This document shows positions 35,460 to 45,792 of a DNA stretch of 64,000 bases, one piece after another. Position 1 is the stretch's first letter. Every line of letters begins with the position of its first letter. The translations under genes and the position numbers were made by a program. The notes under the pieces are model-generated. The model was not told the DNA's origin. It worked only from the letters and a program-made list of their open reading frames with translations, and searched no databases. Source of the stretch: Hysterangium stoloniferum (lineage: Eukaryota; Basidiomycota; Agaricomycetes; Hysterangiales; Hysterangiaceae); the NCBI GenBank assembly GCA_015178975.1, contig WHVD01000111.1:127001-191000 (forward strand), read 5' to 3'.

Positions 35460-36438
35460 AAGCTGTGAATGGGGGCTAAGCAACTCCTCCGTAGAGTTGG
35501 GTGAGCGCCGCGGAACTCGGCGCGGTGTAGTTATATTGAGTGGGTGGGGAGTGTTACTGAGGCGTAACCGGTAGACCTTAATGGGCTCCGGATGCAACCT
35601 ATACGGCTCCAAGTCAGCTATGTTCAAGTACAGCGATAGATGATCTGGATGTGTGGATTCCAAGACCTAACTAAAACTGATGATAGGGGGATTTTGGATA
35701 TATAGTACATGTTGGAAGAAGACTTTGATCTGCGAGGACAAATACGAGTCCGAAATACATACATTGATTTATCGCTGAAAGTCTGTGCTGAAAATAGTGT
35801 GGAATACGGTGAAGGCAAGCCGTCTGTTTAAGGATTGATGATGGAATGACGGGACAGGGAAACCGGGGTTCAAGGTTTGGATGGCATGTTCATGGAAAGC
35901 ACGCTCGCTCCGATTTCTAAGAATAGCGTCGGACACAGAGACAAGGCAAGACTTGAAGGAAGCGATTTGGAGAGAGAGTTGGCCGTATGGTGTTCTAAGG
36001 CTTCGGCACGGAATGTCAACGATTCTTGGAGTGGAGGTCTGTTGATTTGTTTCCGGTCTTGATAACGAGCTGTAAAAAAAACATCAAGACATGAAAATGA
36101 AAAGATGACTGGAGGTCACGTCGGTACAAGTCCTTGAGAGGTGAAGTTGGGGAAAATATAAAATAATGGAAAGATGGTTTCGGACCGAATTATGCTGTGA
36201 ATGGGATGAGGCGATGCTATGGGCGTGGTTCATGTACACAGATTCTGGTGTTCTTTTCTGACTTGGGCAGCTGACTTTGAGAACGGCGAGAGAGTGGATG
36301 ATGGATCAACTCTGAAAAGAGACGTACCACGGGTGATTAATGGATGTTGACGGAAGATAGTCGCTTGCAAGGTGGCGGTGCGGTAATTTGGGAGTTGTAG
36401 TTTTTGTCCGAGAAAGAGTGTTATTAGTGGTCAAAGGG

Positions 36439-36899
36439 GATAGCGTCGTTCACTTGGGTACGTTATACGCGGCAGCAAAACGGAATGGGGGAAGGGAGGA
36501 ATAGGCACGATAACTGAAGGGGCGCGATCCATATTATATGCATCAAAAGTTGCTAAGTTTCTATGGTCCATTGCGGCAAAATAGATGGCGCACCTAGACG
36601 TGGGCCACTAAGAGGCTGGAGGATGTCTAATAAGGGAATGTGGGGAGAGGGGGGAGAGGGATATACAAAAGCCACGAAGGCGCGGAAACTCTGCAAAGGA
36701 GCGTGTTTGTAAAGATTCGCGTAATAAATTGAAGAGTTCATCGTTCTGGGCGATAGATTTGGGAAGATAACGACGGTGGTTTATGGCAATGAGGAGTAGG
36801 TGGATTGGCGGATTAAGGAATTTGATACAGAAGACTGACAGCCAATTCGACATGGAACTTTTGCAGGCCGACTGGACGGCGACGGGGATTATGGCGATA
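36439..36899. other. Mirror of the copia scrap and P-loop 5' fragment
   Basis: 36439-36597 mirrors the copia integrase scrap at 11462-11620, and 36569-36899 (minus) mirrors the P-loop family 5' fragment at 11160-11490. Confidence 0.55.
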
Positions 36900-37059
36900 A
36901 TAGTATTCGTTTATTTATTTATTAATATGGATTCACCTCAATTCGTAGTGCTAAAAAGAACACTATGGTATGTAGGGGTCGATAGGGATGATGTGTACTT
37001 ATTTTGAAAAAAGAAACATGTCATGCGACACCGTTTCCTATAGCCCTTATCACGTGACC

Positions 37060-40000
37060 TCACAGTCCTTTCTGCCCCACCACTATTTTGTCTAATCGAT
37101 CGCAGCTCCCTCCGGATACCCAACGGTCTTCATGCTCGCAGTCTGCTAACGAATCGTCAACCAAGAATCTACTTCGTACGACCACCAGATGCACGTCTCT
37201 TGAAGAGAAGAGCCAAGATCGTGAGGTGTTGGAGGACGATACTATTGCTTTGAACCTCCAAGGGATCCAGTCTGGTGTGATCAATTTTGGGTTACCATTC
37301 GCTGTTGTCCTTCTCTCTCAAATTGCTGAAACGGCCAATCCACCTCTCCTGCCTGGCCTAAAAAACATTGACTATGTTCACACAAGTGTATCGTGGAGAA
37401 CGATGCGCTCTTCCACTTATTGGGCGAATGTTTACAAAAAGAATCGTTTTCAGAGATTCGGAGCCTTGGTAAGTTTCTAGTGTATTACCCTCTCGCCATT
37501 TGTCCTCATCGTCCTCGCACTCTGTCATTAGGGATCCTTCAACCTGTGAGTGGCCCGCATCTGCACTACCACAAGCTTTTGACGCTATCAGAAATCCTTC
37601 AAACCCCCCCAGACTCTAGAAAGAATACAAAATCCTGTGGCGAGGCCGCGAAGTTCGTCTTATTGGCTGGCACTTGGATCCATGCGCATTACTGACGACG
37701 ATAAGAACATTAGGTGTCTCACGACCCTCTATCGGTCAACAGTTTGTAGAAGCGAAATATGTCTCACGTCCTCTAGCAGCTTTCAAGCTTTACATGAACC
37801 AGTGCTTCCAGCGGTTTTTAAGTGCTCGTGAAGATAACAAGCCGTATTACGGGCTATATCTGTCGATTGTTCAGAGCTCGGGTACGGGAAAATCACGTCT
37901 GATTTCAGAGGTACTCTTTATACTATTGAATAAGGTTATGACGTGCTTTTACGTGATGTCTAGCTCGGCAGAAACGATGTATTTGTGGTACATATGACTT
38001 TGCGGGATAGGACTGATAAAGGATTTCCGCCTCGGGACGACATTCCTGCTAATTTTTTAGCTGATAAGAACGCGAAGAACTCGAGGGAGTATGAGAGTCG
38101 TTGCAGCGCATTTTTCGCGTCGGTTTTCAAAACATTGGAGAGTACAATCCAAGAGATTTGCACGACAAAACGTGATGGTCGGGGTCAGATCACCTTCTCA
38201 CAATGCGTGGAGGGGTGGCAGCATGAGTTCGGTTCATTTGCGCCAAGGCGAGGGAAATTTTTCGCAAAGGTGCAGAATACGTTTGATGGTGTACGTTCAA
38301 TGTCAGCGAAGTTCAGTCACTGGTTCTGAAACTTGGAATATGTAGATATACAATACATTGGAGATGAGGAATATTTCCTTGTCAGATAACTCAGTGGACC
38401 GCAAAAGCGTGGCGCCTGGTTCAGGTTGTAGGCCAGCCAAGGACGCTGGATTGGCGTTTTCGGGAAAAGAAGTGATGATGGACGCTTGCAAGTCTCTTGT
38501 TCATGTCATCAAGGGTTTGCTTCCTAAGGTTACTGCCGGTGGAACGGACCCTGAGATGAAAGTTATGTTGGGTTTTGATGAGGCTTCTATTCTTGGAGAC
38601 GAGCAAGGGTGGTCTGAAAATTTTCTCCTATCCCAGCGGACATAATTTGTCGTGCGATCAGCATATATTCTAACGAGGATAGATACCCAATTTGGGCGAT
38701 TTTCGCTTCAACTAATTCGCGAATCGCGAATTTCGGGGCTCCAAGGAAAATTGGTATATGTCAGAATGATTTCTATTTGGTTTGAGATATAGATAGACTA
38801 AGAGATATATTCGCAGATCCGTCTTTGCGGGTCCCAGTTGGAGGTAAGCTCTTATTTAGGCCGTTTACTGAATTGGGTTTTGATCAATCAGCACCTAAGT
38901 TCAGTCTAGACTCTGGAAACTGGCCTGTGTTGAATGATGCTAATCACATATGTGGGTTCGGACGTCCTTTGTGAGTGGGACAACACTACGGTGGGATTTA
39001 TTTGACGTCTATATGCAGATGGTCTACGATGATTGCGTGCACTCCGATTTCGGAGCTTGTAGCAGTAGCTAAGTGGAAGCTGATGCTGGCGCATGGTTAT
39101 GATAACACACGGGCGGCATGTTCGCTTGCACTGGTTTTCCAACGATTCGCCTTGGACGTAGTGTTTGGGCACCTCCAGACGGTCAAGTACGTGGAGACGT
39201 CGGTGGTCAGTCACATGCGGATCTGCATCTCCGTGACAGAGGACCGATCTTGGAAAGAAACATGCTATCCTTCAGAGCCGCTTCTTTCACATGTGGCGGC
39301 GGATGTGATGTGGGAATGGGACCATGTTCTTCCAGATGTATTATTTCATCTTAAAAACCACATTGAGAGTGGGATGATCGATATAGGTAAGAATGGAGAA
39401 CTTGTATGCCGACTACTGTTGCTCTTCGCCAAGGACCATTATCTCAGTCGATCCTCGACTGGGATCCCTTTCATGGATACGCCAGAAGTGGAAGACGGAC
39501 ATTTACGCTACTGCTCAGCTATACCTGTTAATGAGTGGCTAACAAGGCTGTTTGGGAAAAAGGCGTGGCCAACAGACATGGAGCAAAATGTGCGGGCACG
39601 ACAAACATTCAATCATTACGAGGTAAACTTTTCACATTGGGTAAGTATGAAGGAGAACATTGGGCCATTCGATGGTGGTGTTACGTGAGTTAGTTGGCAG
39701 CTTGGAAGGGTTGTTGAGGACTGAGTAACATTATTTCTGACCTGCAGGGCGCCAAGCGTTTGTACTTCCGCACAAGTGCTGTGCAGTGTGCCGATCGACA
39801 ACCTCTTATCGATCAACTCATAATTATTCGCAAGAAGGGGACGAATTATTTTTCGCATGTCTGCATTTCTGACAAAAATGGAGGGACGCAGGACCAAGCA
39901 GATGTTTCGTATATTCACAAAGGACCGGGATTGGCCTTGAAAATGGCCTTCCATGGATTGCTATTTCTATGGGTCTCGGGGTGGAAAAAACCTGCATCTC

Positions 40001-40256
40001 TTCCACGTTTTCTGACAGTGATCGTGATCGGCAACATAACGCTCCTTGCTTGCGGATTTCGGCGGCATCGATGAACCGAGGGACTTATCCTTTCTTGAAT
40101 GAAGGATTAGAACCTGCGATGAGAGGGATATTACACCGGACTATACCACCTCCAGCAGGTACTCCCGAGCTGGATGGTTTGCGCTCAGAAGTTCAATTTG
40201 GAAATACCTCCTGGACGGAGTTCATGTGCTGGATGGGAGATAGTGGGATGTGACAG
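37060..40256 (+). pseudogene. P-loop NTPase with nuclease-like C-terminus (CR/Crinkler-like family), broken copy
   Basis: Plus-strand coding stretches occur in the same order as in the 57-60-kb gene: a leader region, a Walker A-like QSSGTGKSRLI (near 37873-37905), a Walker B-like MLGFDEAS (near 38565-38590), a helical middle part (39000-39690) with SEPLLSHVAADVMW and GELVCRLLLLFAKD, and a C-terminal block with CADRQPLID (near 39790-39815). The CAD-Q--ID block is shared with the 57-kb copy and resembles the restriction-endonuclease-like region of eukaryotic CR effectors (family known; assignment inferred). It has several breaks and is treated as a fossil. It lies exactly between the right arm and the 5.4-kb transposon. 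Confidence 0.6.
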
Positions 40257-40266
40257 GTATTTGGAG

Positions 40267-40478
40267 GGCTATAGGAAAGTGCCGCGCAAGTGCCGCGACA
40301 TGTTTCTTTTTTTCAAATTAAGTACATACTTCGTAAATTTTATATTATAAATTATCAAAATAAAATTATATTTGACATTAGATTATCAAAACATGAGAAC
40401 TGTTACATCTAGTGTACCAGTTTCCTGGTGAAAAATACCTTGTGCACCACTTTAATTGCCATATCTTTAGTTTTAGCC
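40267..40478 (+). repeat. Left terminal inverted repeat of the 5.4-kb transposon
   Basis: Starts GGGCTATAGGAAAGTGCCGCG, with the AGTGCCGCG unit tandemly doubled. It is homologous to the inverted right end over its whole length. Confidence 0.8.
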
Positions 40479-40766
40479 CTTCCTTGAGTAATATTAATAC
40501 TCAAAATAAACTTATTAAACTCTAAAATAACAAAATGTAACTGTAAATGACATGGGTTCTAAGTTTACACCAAAAATAAGGTGACTGCTGCAACAATGAA
40601 ATAACTTTACCTGTGGATGACAGAAGCTCAAAAAAATGTTAAATACATGTGTGAAATGCTCTATATTGTTTTATATGCTCTCAAAATGAAAATTATATAC
40701 AGAAAACCTCTTTATTTGTATTAAAACACTTTAATGCCTTTAAGTCTCCTTATAATTCAGCCTGGG

Positions 40767-43700
40767 TCATTTTCTGAGTATTATTTCAGACTGTTTCTCA
40801 AACAGAGCTTCCTCACACATTCCCTCTGCTTTGTGCTTCTGAACTGGTTGGGGTTTTGATCTATTTGGAGGGAAAATGTAAGATTCTTGAGTCTCTGGTT
40901 CACTGCCTTCACTAAATTCTGGCCCATGCTACATGAAAGTATGAGCATTGATCTATATCAGATTTTGAAATTGATATTAAAATACCTGATATTCAGTCTC
41001 CTCTGGTTCAGGAATATCACATTCATTCCAAGAGTAGGGAACAAAAGGATAAGGACTCCATTTATTCTGATGGTTACCTGCATCCAATCCCCACTGTTGC
41101 CAGCTGGCAGGCCCTGCCGCTTTTGAAGTTTCAAACATTTCATGTTCAAGTAATCCAATGGCTTCTTTGTCAACATCTATAGCAGGGAATGGTGATACCT
41201 GGCTATACTGTATATGCCATGAGTACTTCAGTAGGTCTTGAAACAGTTGTGCATGTTTAGGAAGATCCTCAAAAGGTGGTCCATCAGGGGATAATTGGGT
41301 GTAGGACTGTTTCAGAATAAGAAGAGTCATTGCATGGGCAGCAGGTACCCTTTGGATCCATTTATCCTTGTTCCTTGCACCAGAGTCTAGGTTCATATGC
41401 AGCCAATAATGTATCATGGCAATTTGTATTGAAGAGAGATTTCCAGAAAACAATATGATATGGTTTTTCAGGTAATTCAATTCAGCCTTCAACTCTGAAA
41501 CAGCCTTCCCAGTGTACAGATAATGCAAAGCAGGACATTCTTCTCTTATAACTTGTTTTGGTATCTTCACCAGCTTGTTAAGTAATGGAAGATGGGGTTT
41601 CAGAAGAGTATCAAACATTGGAGATGAGGGATAATGAAGGTAATCCAAGATCTTGTCATCTTCATGTGGTAATGAGCACACCACATCCCATTTTCCCAAC
41701 TATAAAAGTCAAAATTCAGTTATTTTAAGTACTACAAATAACTTTAAATAGCTTACTCTAATTTGCTGTCTATACTTCTGGTCTCTCCACAAGGAGTCAA
41801 TAACATTATGTTCTGGAATCCATGACTCTGTTGGAGATAGATTGTGATAGTGATTGTGTCGCCACCATTTCACATGCCATATTTTGGGATCAGAGTCATG
41901 ATCGAGTCAAATTAGCCACAAAGGATAGTAATACTTCCCATGTTGAGCAAGGGCACCCAATCCAGGTCTAAATATAATTAATATGTATTAAGACAATCAA
42001 AGTGAAATTTGATTTGGAAACTTACAAGAGGTGCTTGTGCAAAGGTTGAGTTGCATGGTTATTTAGCTGTTGAGTTCTTGAGCTATTTAAAACACATCTG
42101 TAAGAGGTTATCCAAATATCAAAACAAGTTCACATACCGTTCTGATTGAGATTGCAATGCTAGTTGAATTTGAACTATATCACATTCATCACAAATGAAT
42201 GGTCTATTCCCAAGATTACTAGCTCTTCCTTCACATTGACAAGCAATATGAGACCGATTATGGCATTCATCACAGTGAATGTAGTCATTGGTAAATCCCT
42301 GAGCTGCTTCCTCATTGCCATCACCAGTATGTCCACAATGACATGAGATTGGAAATAGTGAAGCATTAGAACTTATCCCAGTAATCTCAGGTATTGGAGA
42401 TAAGGCAGGTGTAAACACAGGTTTTGGAAGTCTTTTGGACTTTGTCTTGTGAATGACTATCTGGCCTTCACTATCAGACTCTACTCTTTGAGGGTATCTT
42501 TGAGGATGTTTCTGTTGGGAATAGAATGCCTCATCATCCCCATCAGTTTGGATTAATATATGAGATTGATTGCTATTTTGTCTCTTGAGTATGCTAGGTG
42601 CATTTGGAGTGATTTGAATTTGCTTTGGAGTCACATGAGAAATGTCTTGTGGTGATATACAAATATAATCTTGAATATCCAGCCTACTGGGGTTTGTAAG
42701 CCAAAATTGTTCCTCTGATGGAAATAGAGAAAAGATAGTAGGATTTGGAGTGGCTTGAGGCAGTGTTGCTGAAGAATTGTAGTTTACAAGAATATGGTGA
42801 TTAGCCAAGACTTTTTTTTGTATTTTCTGAAACTCTTCCTGAGCTTTAATTCCACCTTCTAACATATATATAACAGCACTAGTATATGAAGATGGGCCTG
42901 AAACTGTCTGAATCTTTTCTTCAAGGTGTTGTAATATAGTACCTTTTTGTATTTTTACTGAGGATCCTGAATGATGTAAACCATCATGCTCATAGATAGC
43001 TTTGCCACTATGGAACCTTGATGTAAAGTGTTGAATAGATGATGAATAGATGGCTTTGCCTACAAAGTTGTAGTGGAGACCTTCAAGATGGCTTGAATTC
43101 TGAAATAATTTAAGCTTTTTAGACAGACACCATGTCTTTGTCAAGTCCTCATAATCTAGAGACAAAATAAGCATAATGGGAATGTGTATCCAGATTTCCA
43201 TTATAGAGGGTGTACTCTTGCATATCTGTTCACCTTTGCACCTTTTCCAACAAGCTTCTATATTATCTGAGCTTGGAATAACCTGTGAGTATAACCATGA
43301 TTGTAAATTTCCATTTGCCATCTGGTAGTGTTTGAGTTGAAGGTAGTGAATTGTTTGTGTCTTTGGCAGGCTGGTAAGTTGATAATGGGCCTCTCGTTGG
43401 GTTTTACAAGAGCGGAGTTGGATTATTTGGACTTCAAGAAATGAGAGTGTTGTATTATCACAAGAATGGCTATGAAACTCTTGAATAGCCCTCTCAAACC
43501 AACCCATGAGAACATCAGGCTCATTAATTGCTTTGATAAACCCCTTTTGAAAGAGTTGTTCATGTAATTGATCACATTTGGCACAAATTAATATGCTTTC
43601 TTGGCTATTGAATACTTCACCAATAGTAATTAAATGCTCTTCAAAAATATGGAATAAAAATGAGAGTAATAACTGAGCATCCAGTTGTGAAAGATTTTGA

Positions 43701-44834
43701 CATAATGCTAGCCAATGGTGATCAACTACCTGGTATATGAGTTCAAGTGAAGTATCCAACCAACAAGAGTTTTCCTTCCATTGTTATCCTGGAATAAAGA
43801 CAGATCTCTTTTTCTTACTTTTGGTACCAAGAATCAGAGTCTTAGCAGTATCTGGTGGATGACCATCATTTTGAAATCTTTTAAAATTTGGATTTCAGTG
43901 GACTTTAGTTCATCCTAACTGGTGAGCATTCTTAGTCCAAGGTTTTATAGTCCCATATGCCACTGGTATCCCTGATTGCTTGACAATACCCTGCATCTCT
44001 AGAAGATTCACAAATGAAAATAATCCTTCTAGACCTTCCATAAGTCCCAAATTGTGACCAAGCCCACTGTATAGTCTAAAATGCATGGCTTCCTCAGCAT
44101 TTATAGTATCTGGTAGTCACTTCCAGAGATCTTCTTTCATGGTTCAAAATGGCTTAAAAAAAGCATTTGGGAAGTTCTGTCATGCTGCCACCAATCCATC
44201 CAGTTTTTAATACCTGGAAAGTCACATATAAGTGCTGCAGCATGTGCTTTAAAGGCCTCTGCATTGATAGCCTCTAACAAACCTAGAGCACATGATTCAA
44301 AAATGTCCTGTAACTGGGGCTGTACTACACCACTAATCTTTTTGAGACAAGTGATGCCAGTACAAAAATGCTGATAGCATCCTTTCAAAAGCAAGTTTGC
44401 TGCCTTAGTTAATTCCTCATTATTTCGTGTATTGCCCTCTATAGTAGACCAAAACTGAACAAAGGCCTCCACAAAGCCATTTGCCTGAGCTTGACTGAAA
44501 TCAACAACACATGCAAACATTTCATCAGTTAATTGGTGTCCCTGCTTCTGACATTGAGAGGCAATCACTTACATCAGGGATTATCTGAGCTCCTCTCCTC
44601 TGTCCCATCTGACACAGTTGACTGACATTGGGTGGAACATCTATCCTCATCACTGCTTGTGCTTGGGGACCTTTTCCTCTTGTTTCCATCTTTTTGTATG
44701 CAGTTGCACTTGGTGGTGGCATGTCTTGCTTTCTGGTTAAGTCTGTCATGCTCCTGACAGGACTCATAAGCCTTGTGTTTACTGTCCCCAGTCACCTTCT
44801 TCTTGCACCAGGATTTAGCACAATTTTTGAACAT
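40767..44834 (-). pseudogene. Putative transposase of the 5.4-kb DNA transposon
   Basis: Multi-exon gene read from 44834 to 40767. Blocks in order: an N-terminal Cys cluster (CAKSWCKKK..ESCQEHDR, 44822-44730); a helical region ending in WMDWWQHDRTSQMLF (about 44200-44150); TINAEEAMH (about 44105-44080), comparable to the TTNxxE block holding the last acidic residue of many DDE transposases; a long middle part (43759-42400); a PHD-like finger CHCGH..CDECHNRSHIACQC..ICDEC (42355-42165); then KWWR and DSLWRDQKYRQQIRLGKW (41880-41690). Introns resembling GT-AG: about 42138-42099, 42027-41967, 41756-41702 and 40985-40929. I see stops between 44110 and 43800 (QLG*TKVH*N) and near 41920 (WLI*LDH), plus a frame break near 44570. 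Family: unnamed, DDE-like by inference. Confidence 0.55.
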
Positions 44835-44984
44835 TGTTGAAGTCCATGTAGCTTCTTTGGATAGTGTTTGTGGATGTGTTGTTTGGTTCAGATTGTTTAG
44901 ATTTGTAATAATTTCTTTTTTTGGGAAGTGTCATAGTGGGTGGCACCTGTGTTCACTGGCAAAGGTTAGTAGGCATCCCAAAAT

Positions 44985-45108
44985 TTTGTCGGAAATATCT
45001 GAAATCCTAATCCAGCCTGTCAGCCCGACTGGTGCCAGTTTACCTGATCCAGGGTCTGCCCAAGGTCACACCACCTGATCAGGCTCTGCACAGATGGCCG
45101 GCAGCCTT
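44985..45108 (-). repeat. Dispersed repeat, copy 2 (see 7047-7240)
   Basis: The reverse complement carries GTGACCTTGGGCAG, CTGGCACC and GATTAGGATTT in the same order as 7047-7240. It lies just inside the right TIR. Confidence 0.55.
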
Positions 45109-45129
45109 GGTACTGAAGCATGCACCTTA

Positions 45130-45655
45130 CCTAATGAAAAGTACTGTACTGTAAGGATGTGCCAATTAAAGTAGTGCACAAGGTATATTTCACCAGTACA
45201 CTTGATGTAATATTTTGTTATGTAAGCAGAAGCCCTGTGTCTGGCTGTTAAAGGTATAGAAAAGAATTGACCCAGCCTGGGATTGAACCAAGGACCTCTA
45301 GCACTATATAAGCAGTGCTCTAAATCACTGAGCTACTGGACCTATTAGTCTAGTGTGATATAATTACATATTCTATAAGGTCCTTCTGATGCAACACTGG
45401 GACTTATACAGTCACATCTGGACTGATACCTACTTGGGACTTATAACAGCTTGAACATTCTAATAGATATTGTATTTCCAAATCTAACACTGGCCATTCA
45501 TTTTCTACACTTTTAACATATTTATCATGTTTTGATGCTCTAATATCAAATATAATTCTATTTTTGTAAATTTCCAACACAAATTTGATGAAGTATCTAC
45601 TTGTTGTGAAAAAATAAACATGTCGCAGCACTTTCCTATAATCCGTAACAGTGTC
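45130..45655 (-). repeat. Right terminal inverted repeat, interrupted
   Basis: 45526-45655 and 45130-45212 together match the left TIR. Roughly 310 bp (45213-45525) are extra. Confidence 0.75.
45213..45525 (-). mobile_element. tRNA-like (SINE-type) insertion in the right TIR
   Basis: A 74-nt tRNA-like unit lies at 45269-45342 on the minus strand. A 7-bp acceptor stem (GGTCCAG with CTGGGTC), a D-stem (GCTC/GAGC), an A-box TAGCTCAGTGATTTAGAGC, and a T-arm with B-box GGTTCAATCC and stem CTTGG/CCAGG are all visible. The anticodon arm does not pair in canonical register, so this is a tRNA pseudogene or SINE head rather than a working tRNA. The flanking parts of the insertion have no recognised origin. 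Confidence 0.55.
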
Positions 45656-45792
45656 ACAGGTACTTCCTTCTGCAACGTGTTTGAAAGTGTTATCTCTCTC
45701 TACAGTGGATTGTTAGAAGAAAGAACTTCAAAGTTAGGTAGCTAAATGTTGTGGTATATAATGGGAGTAGTAGCTTTATCCTTGGGCTTCAG

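Larger units (their letters stand above)
31377..37053 (-). repeat. Right arm of the 5.7-kb inverted repeat
   Basis: Reverse complement of 11006-16682 with equal length. Its outer edge (about 37003-37053) carries the terminus motif in inverted orientation, and the P-loop gene of 37-40 kb starts directly beyond it. Mirrored contents: minisatellite element 33250-33467, Gln/His-rich fragment 32289-33179, copia integrase scraps 34979-35459 and 36439-36597, P-loop 5' fragment 36569-36899. Confidence 0.95.
40267..45655 (-). mobile_element. DNA transposon, about 5.4 kb, with TIRs of about 212 bp
   Basis: The left end (40267-40478) and the right end (45655-45526 plus 45212-45130, inverted) are homologous: TATAGGAAAGTGC, ACATGTTT, a block with ATTATATTTGA and ATCAAAACATGA, then ACATC.AGTGTAC and TACCTTGTGCAC.ACTTTAATTG. 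The right TIR is split by a tRNA-like insertion. Inside lies one large minus-strand gene (40767-44834). Possible target duplication: ACAGGTATTT (40253-40262) and ACAGGTACTT near 45665-45674, which would be about 10 bp as in Mutator-like elements, but the TIR edges do not align perfectly with it. CpG is depleted and the gene has stops, so it is not active. Confidence 0.75.

Noticed and set aside
11006-37053. Polinton/Maverick or Starship-type giant element
   Set aside because: No capsid, protein-primed polymerase, retroviral-like integrase with its own context, or DUF3435-type recombinase gene was recognised inside; only the long inverted ends resemble such elements.
42119-44834. KDZ-type (Kyakuja/Dileera/Zisupton) transposase
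   Set aside because: The typical CXC block and conserved KDZ core were not seen; only a general DDE-like TINxxE block is present, so the family was left open.
45269-45342. Functional tRNA gene
   Set aside because: Acceptor, D and T arms pair, but the anticodon arm is out of register and the variable region is abnormal.
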